55,827 nucleotides of DNA from Ramlibacter sp. (GTDB lineage: Bacteria > Pseudomonadota > Gammaproteobacteria > Burkholderiales > Burkholderiaceae_C), in the NCBI GenBank assembly GCA_028291885.1, contig JAQGNJ010000043.1:1-55827 (forward strand), given 5' to 3'. This document shows, in pieces, positions 53,849-55,827 of the stretch. Numbering within the stretch: position 1 is the first letter of the stretch; each line of letters opens with the position of its first letter. Under the pieces are notes generated by a model. It had not been told where the DNA came from. It searched no databases and was given only the letters and a program-made list of their open reading frames with translations. The position numbers and the translations under genes were made by a program.

Positions 53849-55501
53849 TCAATCCCGCTGCCGCCGCGGATCCAGCGCGACCGCCAGCTTGCGGGCGAGC
53901 GGCAGCGGTTCGCCATGGATGCGGGCGGCGATCAGTTCGGCGGCCAGCGCGGCAAAAGTCAGTCCGCGCGACCCCATGGCGGTGCTCAGCCACAGGCCCG
54001 GCGCCATCTCGCCGACCAGCGGCCGGCGGTCTCTGGAAGCGCAACGGATCCCGGTCCAGGCCTGCAGGTCGTGCCTTGACGGCTCGAGCTGGGCCGACAG
54101 CCTCGGCAGCAAGCGGCGCAGGCGCTCGAGGTTGGCTTGCTGGTCGGCCTCGCGCGGCTCCAGGTCGGTGTCGCCCCGATCGAAGCTCGCGCCGCAGATC
54201 CATGCCGGTCCCTGCGCTGTCGGCACGGACGGAATGAAGCTGCCGTCGCCATTGACGGCGAAGGGCGCAAGCTTGCCGGCGCCGTCATGCACCGCCCAGG
54301 TGACCTGGCCGCGGACCGGCTGCAGCTCGAGGCCCTCGACGAGCTTGCCGCTGTCCATGGCTGCGGCAATGACGACGAGCTCGCCCTCGGCCAGCAGGCG
54401 GCCGGCGCCGTCGAGCGCCTGCCATTTGCCGCCGGCGCGAGACAAGCTGTCGACCCTGGTGTCGCGCAGCAGCTGCACGCCCGGCTGGTCCAGCCATGCC
54501 TGGACCAGCCGCTGCGGACGGATCCACGCGGCTTTCTCATGCCAGCTGGCGACGGCGGCGGCATCGAGTCCCGCCAGGATTTTCTGCTCCGTGCTGGCGG
54601 GACGGCTCCAGACGGCTGCTGCCTCGGGCGGCGCGGGGTCGCACCGGGCTTGGCCATCGACGTGATGCTCCAACACGCCGCCAGCATCGAAGTCCGTTCC
54701 CGGCGCGAGCAGCGCCTGCGCCTGCTGCAGGGTGGCGCGCACGCCGTCGCGCGAGAGCCGCGACAGCAGGTTGTCGTCCGGCGAGGCATGCGGCACCAGC
54801 ACGCCCGCCGGCAGGCCAGAGGCTCCGCCGGCGGGCGCGGATGCGGCGTCGAGCACCCGCACCGTCCAGCCGCGCCGTGCCAGGCTGGCGGCCGCGGCGG
54901 CTCCCGCCAGTCCGGCGCCGATCACGATGCAGTTGCCGGGAACGAGCGCCTGCCTGGGACGCGGGCCGCGCGGCTCCCAGGCCGGAGCGAATTCGCCGAG
55001 CAGCCAACCGCCGTCGGTCTGGCGCAGCACGAAACCATGGCGCTCCAGCGCCGGCCTCAGCGCGCCGGCCGGATCGCTTGCCTCGATGCTGGTGCCGCGC
55101 CGGCAGCAACGGGCCAGCGCCTTCAGGTGGATCGCGGCGCTCCCGTGCAGGAGCACGGCGTCGGCATGGAAATCGAGCTGGCGCAGCATCTTCTCGGCTT
55201 CGCCCACGCACAGCGTGAGCAGCACGCGTGCGTTCTCCAGGACCAGCCGGTGTACGCCAGGCAACAGGCCATACCACTGGCCAGCCAGCGCCTGCGCCAG
55301 CGGCCGCAACTCAGGTGATGCCTGCGCGGCGAGCAGCATCCCGGCGGCCGTCGGCGGCTGTTCGGAAAGCGCGACGCAATGCAGGAGGCGGGGTTGCCGG
55401 GGATCGTTCTTCCAATCGCGCCAAGCCGTCAGGAAGCCCAGGCCCGCGCCGAAGCTCGTGTCGAGGATGCGCCGCTGTGTCGCGCCGGCGGCGTCGGCCA
55501 T
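53849..55501 (-). CDS. mnmC: MnmC-like tRNA wobble-uridine enzyme; oxidase half intact, methyltransferase half degenerate
   Basis: 550 residues. The C-terminal FAD part is complete: CIVIGAGLAGAAAAASLARR (GAGLAG at 195-200), GGASGLPAGVLVPHASPDDN, RGQVTWAVHD and WTGIRCASRDRRPLVGE, the oxidase that removes the carboxymethyl group of cmnm5(s2)U34. The N-terminal methyltransferase part starts late: about 45 residues that precede ILDTSFGAGLGFLTAWRDW in other MnmC proteins are absent. The active-site block (DGFxPxxNPxMW in relatives) reads DAVLLHGSAAIHLKALARCC, losing the catalytic Asp and several residues. Its ATG 55501 lies just behind the yggX stop, so the two genes are coupled. Confidence 0.85.
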   Translation of the reverse strand: MADAAGATQRRILDTSFGAGLGFLTAWRDWKNDPRQPRLLHCVALSEQPPTAAGMLLAAQASPELRPLAQALAGQWYGLLPGVHRLVLENARVLLTLCVGEAEKMLRQLDFHADAVLLHGSAAIHLKALARCCRRGTSIEASDPAGALRPALERHGFVLRQTDGGWLLGEFAPAWEPRGPRPRQALVPGNCIVIGAGLAGAAAAASLARRGWTVRVLDAASAPAGGASGLPAGVLVPHASPDDNLLSRLSRDGVRATLQQAQALLAPGTDFDAGGVLEHHVDGQARCDPAPPEAAAVWSRPASTEQKILAGLDAAAVASWHEKAAWIRPQRLVQAWLDQPGVQLLRDTRVDSLSRAGGKWQALDGAGRLLAEGELVVIAAAMDSGKLVEGLELQPVRGQVTWAVHDGAGKLAPFAVNGDGSFIPSVPTAQGPAWICGASFDRGDTDLEPREADQQANLERLRRLLPRLSAQLEPSRHDLQAWTGIRCASRDRRPLVGEMAPGLWLSTAMGSRGLTFAALAAELIAARIHGEPLPLARKLAVALDPRRQRD

Positions 55502-55505
55502 GGCC

Positions 55506-55778
55506 TCAGGTCGTCGGGGGGACGTAGCCTTGCGCCACGTCGGCGCCGCCGCCGAAGAAATGGCTTTCCATCTGGCGCGCGAGGTACTGGCGGGCGCGCT
55601 GGTCGGCCAGGTTCAGCCGGTTTTCGTTGACGAGCATGGTCTGCTGCTTGAGCCATGCGGCCCAGGCTTCCTTGCTGACGTTTTCCCAGATGCGCTTGCC
55701 CAGTTCGCCCGGGTAAGGAGGGAAGTCGAGCCCTTCGGCTTCCTTGCCGAGCTTGATGCATTGAACGGTACGGGCCAT
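55506..55778 (-). CDS. yggX: Fe(2+)-trafficking / oxidative damage protection protein YggX
   Basis: 90 residues: [20 protein letters not shown], then [20 protein letters not shown] and [20 protein letters not shown], the full YggX pattern with its single conserved Cys (C7). YggX protects iron-sulfur enzymes from oxidants and handles Fe2+. An excellent AGGAGG ribosome site precedes ATG 55778. It is followed directly by mnmC. Confidence 0.95.
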   Translation of the reverse strand: MARTVQCIKLGKEAEGLDFPPYPGELGKRIWENVSKEAWAAWLKQQTMLVNENRLNLADQRARQYLARQMESHFFGGGADVAQGYVPPTT

Positions 55779-55796
55779 GCGGACCTCCTGATTAGC

Positions 55797-55810
55797 TTAT
55801 TCGGATATGC
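55797..55810. promoter_or_regulatory. Motif shared with the cysI promoter region
   Basis: TTATTCGGATATGC agrees with TTATGCGGATAAGC at 53705-53718 in 12 of 14 bases, and GCTTATTCG (55795-55803) occurs exactly at 53717-53725. It could regulate yggX or a divergent gene beyond the window edge. Confidence 0.35.
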
Positions 55811-55827
55811 AATTGAAAACTCGGTCG

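Overview
The window is high-GC DNA from a betaproteobacterium, most likely of the order Burkholderiales and close to Comamonadaceae. Four things point there: the assimilatory sulfur operon cysI-DUF934-cysH-cysD-cysN, the aerobic (late cobalt insertion) cobalamin genes, a ccoNOQP-ccoGH cluster next to fnr, and the overall protein character. This placement is inference; no rRNA gene is present.

Left part (1-13.5 kb): cobK (partial, leftward) is divergent from cobL-cobE-cobM-cobF, which form a tightly overlapping operon. After it come a decayed tyrosine integrase (3.9-4.4 kb) and one very large gene (4.7-12.9 kb) for a cyclic beta-1,2-glucan synthase-like membrane glycosyltransferase/phosphorylase. 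A DoxX gene follows, with an FNR box in front.

Middle part (13.5-42.4 kb): this is a low-oxygen island. Leftward genes encode three universal stress proteins and a DASS anion transporter, trailed by two broken genes. Rightward come ccoI-ccoS, ccoNOQP, ccoG, ccoH, a double-PAS HisKA_3 kinase with its NarL-type regulator, a lone receiver protein, fnr, an acyl-CoA synthetase/GNAT fusion, hemN, a SafE-like protein, a hydrolase and an Nramp-like transporter. A second leftward block holds an alcohol dehydrogenase, a P2A cation ATPase, a DASS C-terminal scrap, a YoaK-like protein and a BON-domain scrap. Four sites fitting TTGAT-N4-ATCAA (FNR/Anr type) lie at 12975, 18332, 20792 and 32014, ahead of doxX, usp/ccoI, ccoN and hemN. 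The Fnr encoded here keeps the iron-sulfur cysteines and the E-xx-SR recognition residues. The layout reads as an Fnr-controlled programme: high-affinity cbb3 oxidase, its copper and assembly factors, haem synthesis, stress proteins and ion transport.

Right part (42.4-55.8 kb): a Suv3-like RNA helicase is followed by a graveyard of insertion-sequence and gene scraps (45.6-46.4 kb), then tRNA-Asn with a strong terminator. Next come a ferredoxin-NADP reductase, a 7Fe ferredoxin and the sulfate assimilation operon, all leftward. The window ends with mnmC, whose methyltransferase half looks degenerate, and yggX.

The main anomalies are a HemN that lacks the first cysteine of its CxxxCxxC motif, tandem near-identical PAS domains with a FixL/Dos-like histidine, an Nramp homologue without the canonical metal motifs, a degenerate MnmC methyltransferase domain, and at least nine decayed gene fragments. 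No CRISPR array, prophage or rRNA operon was seen.
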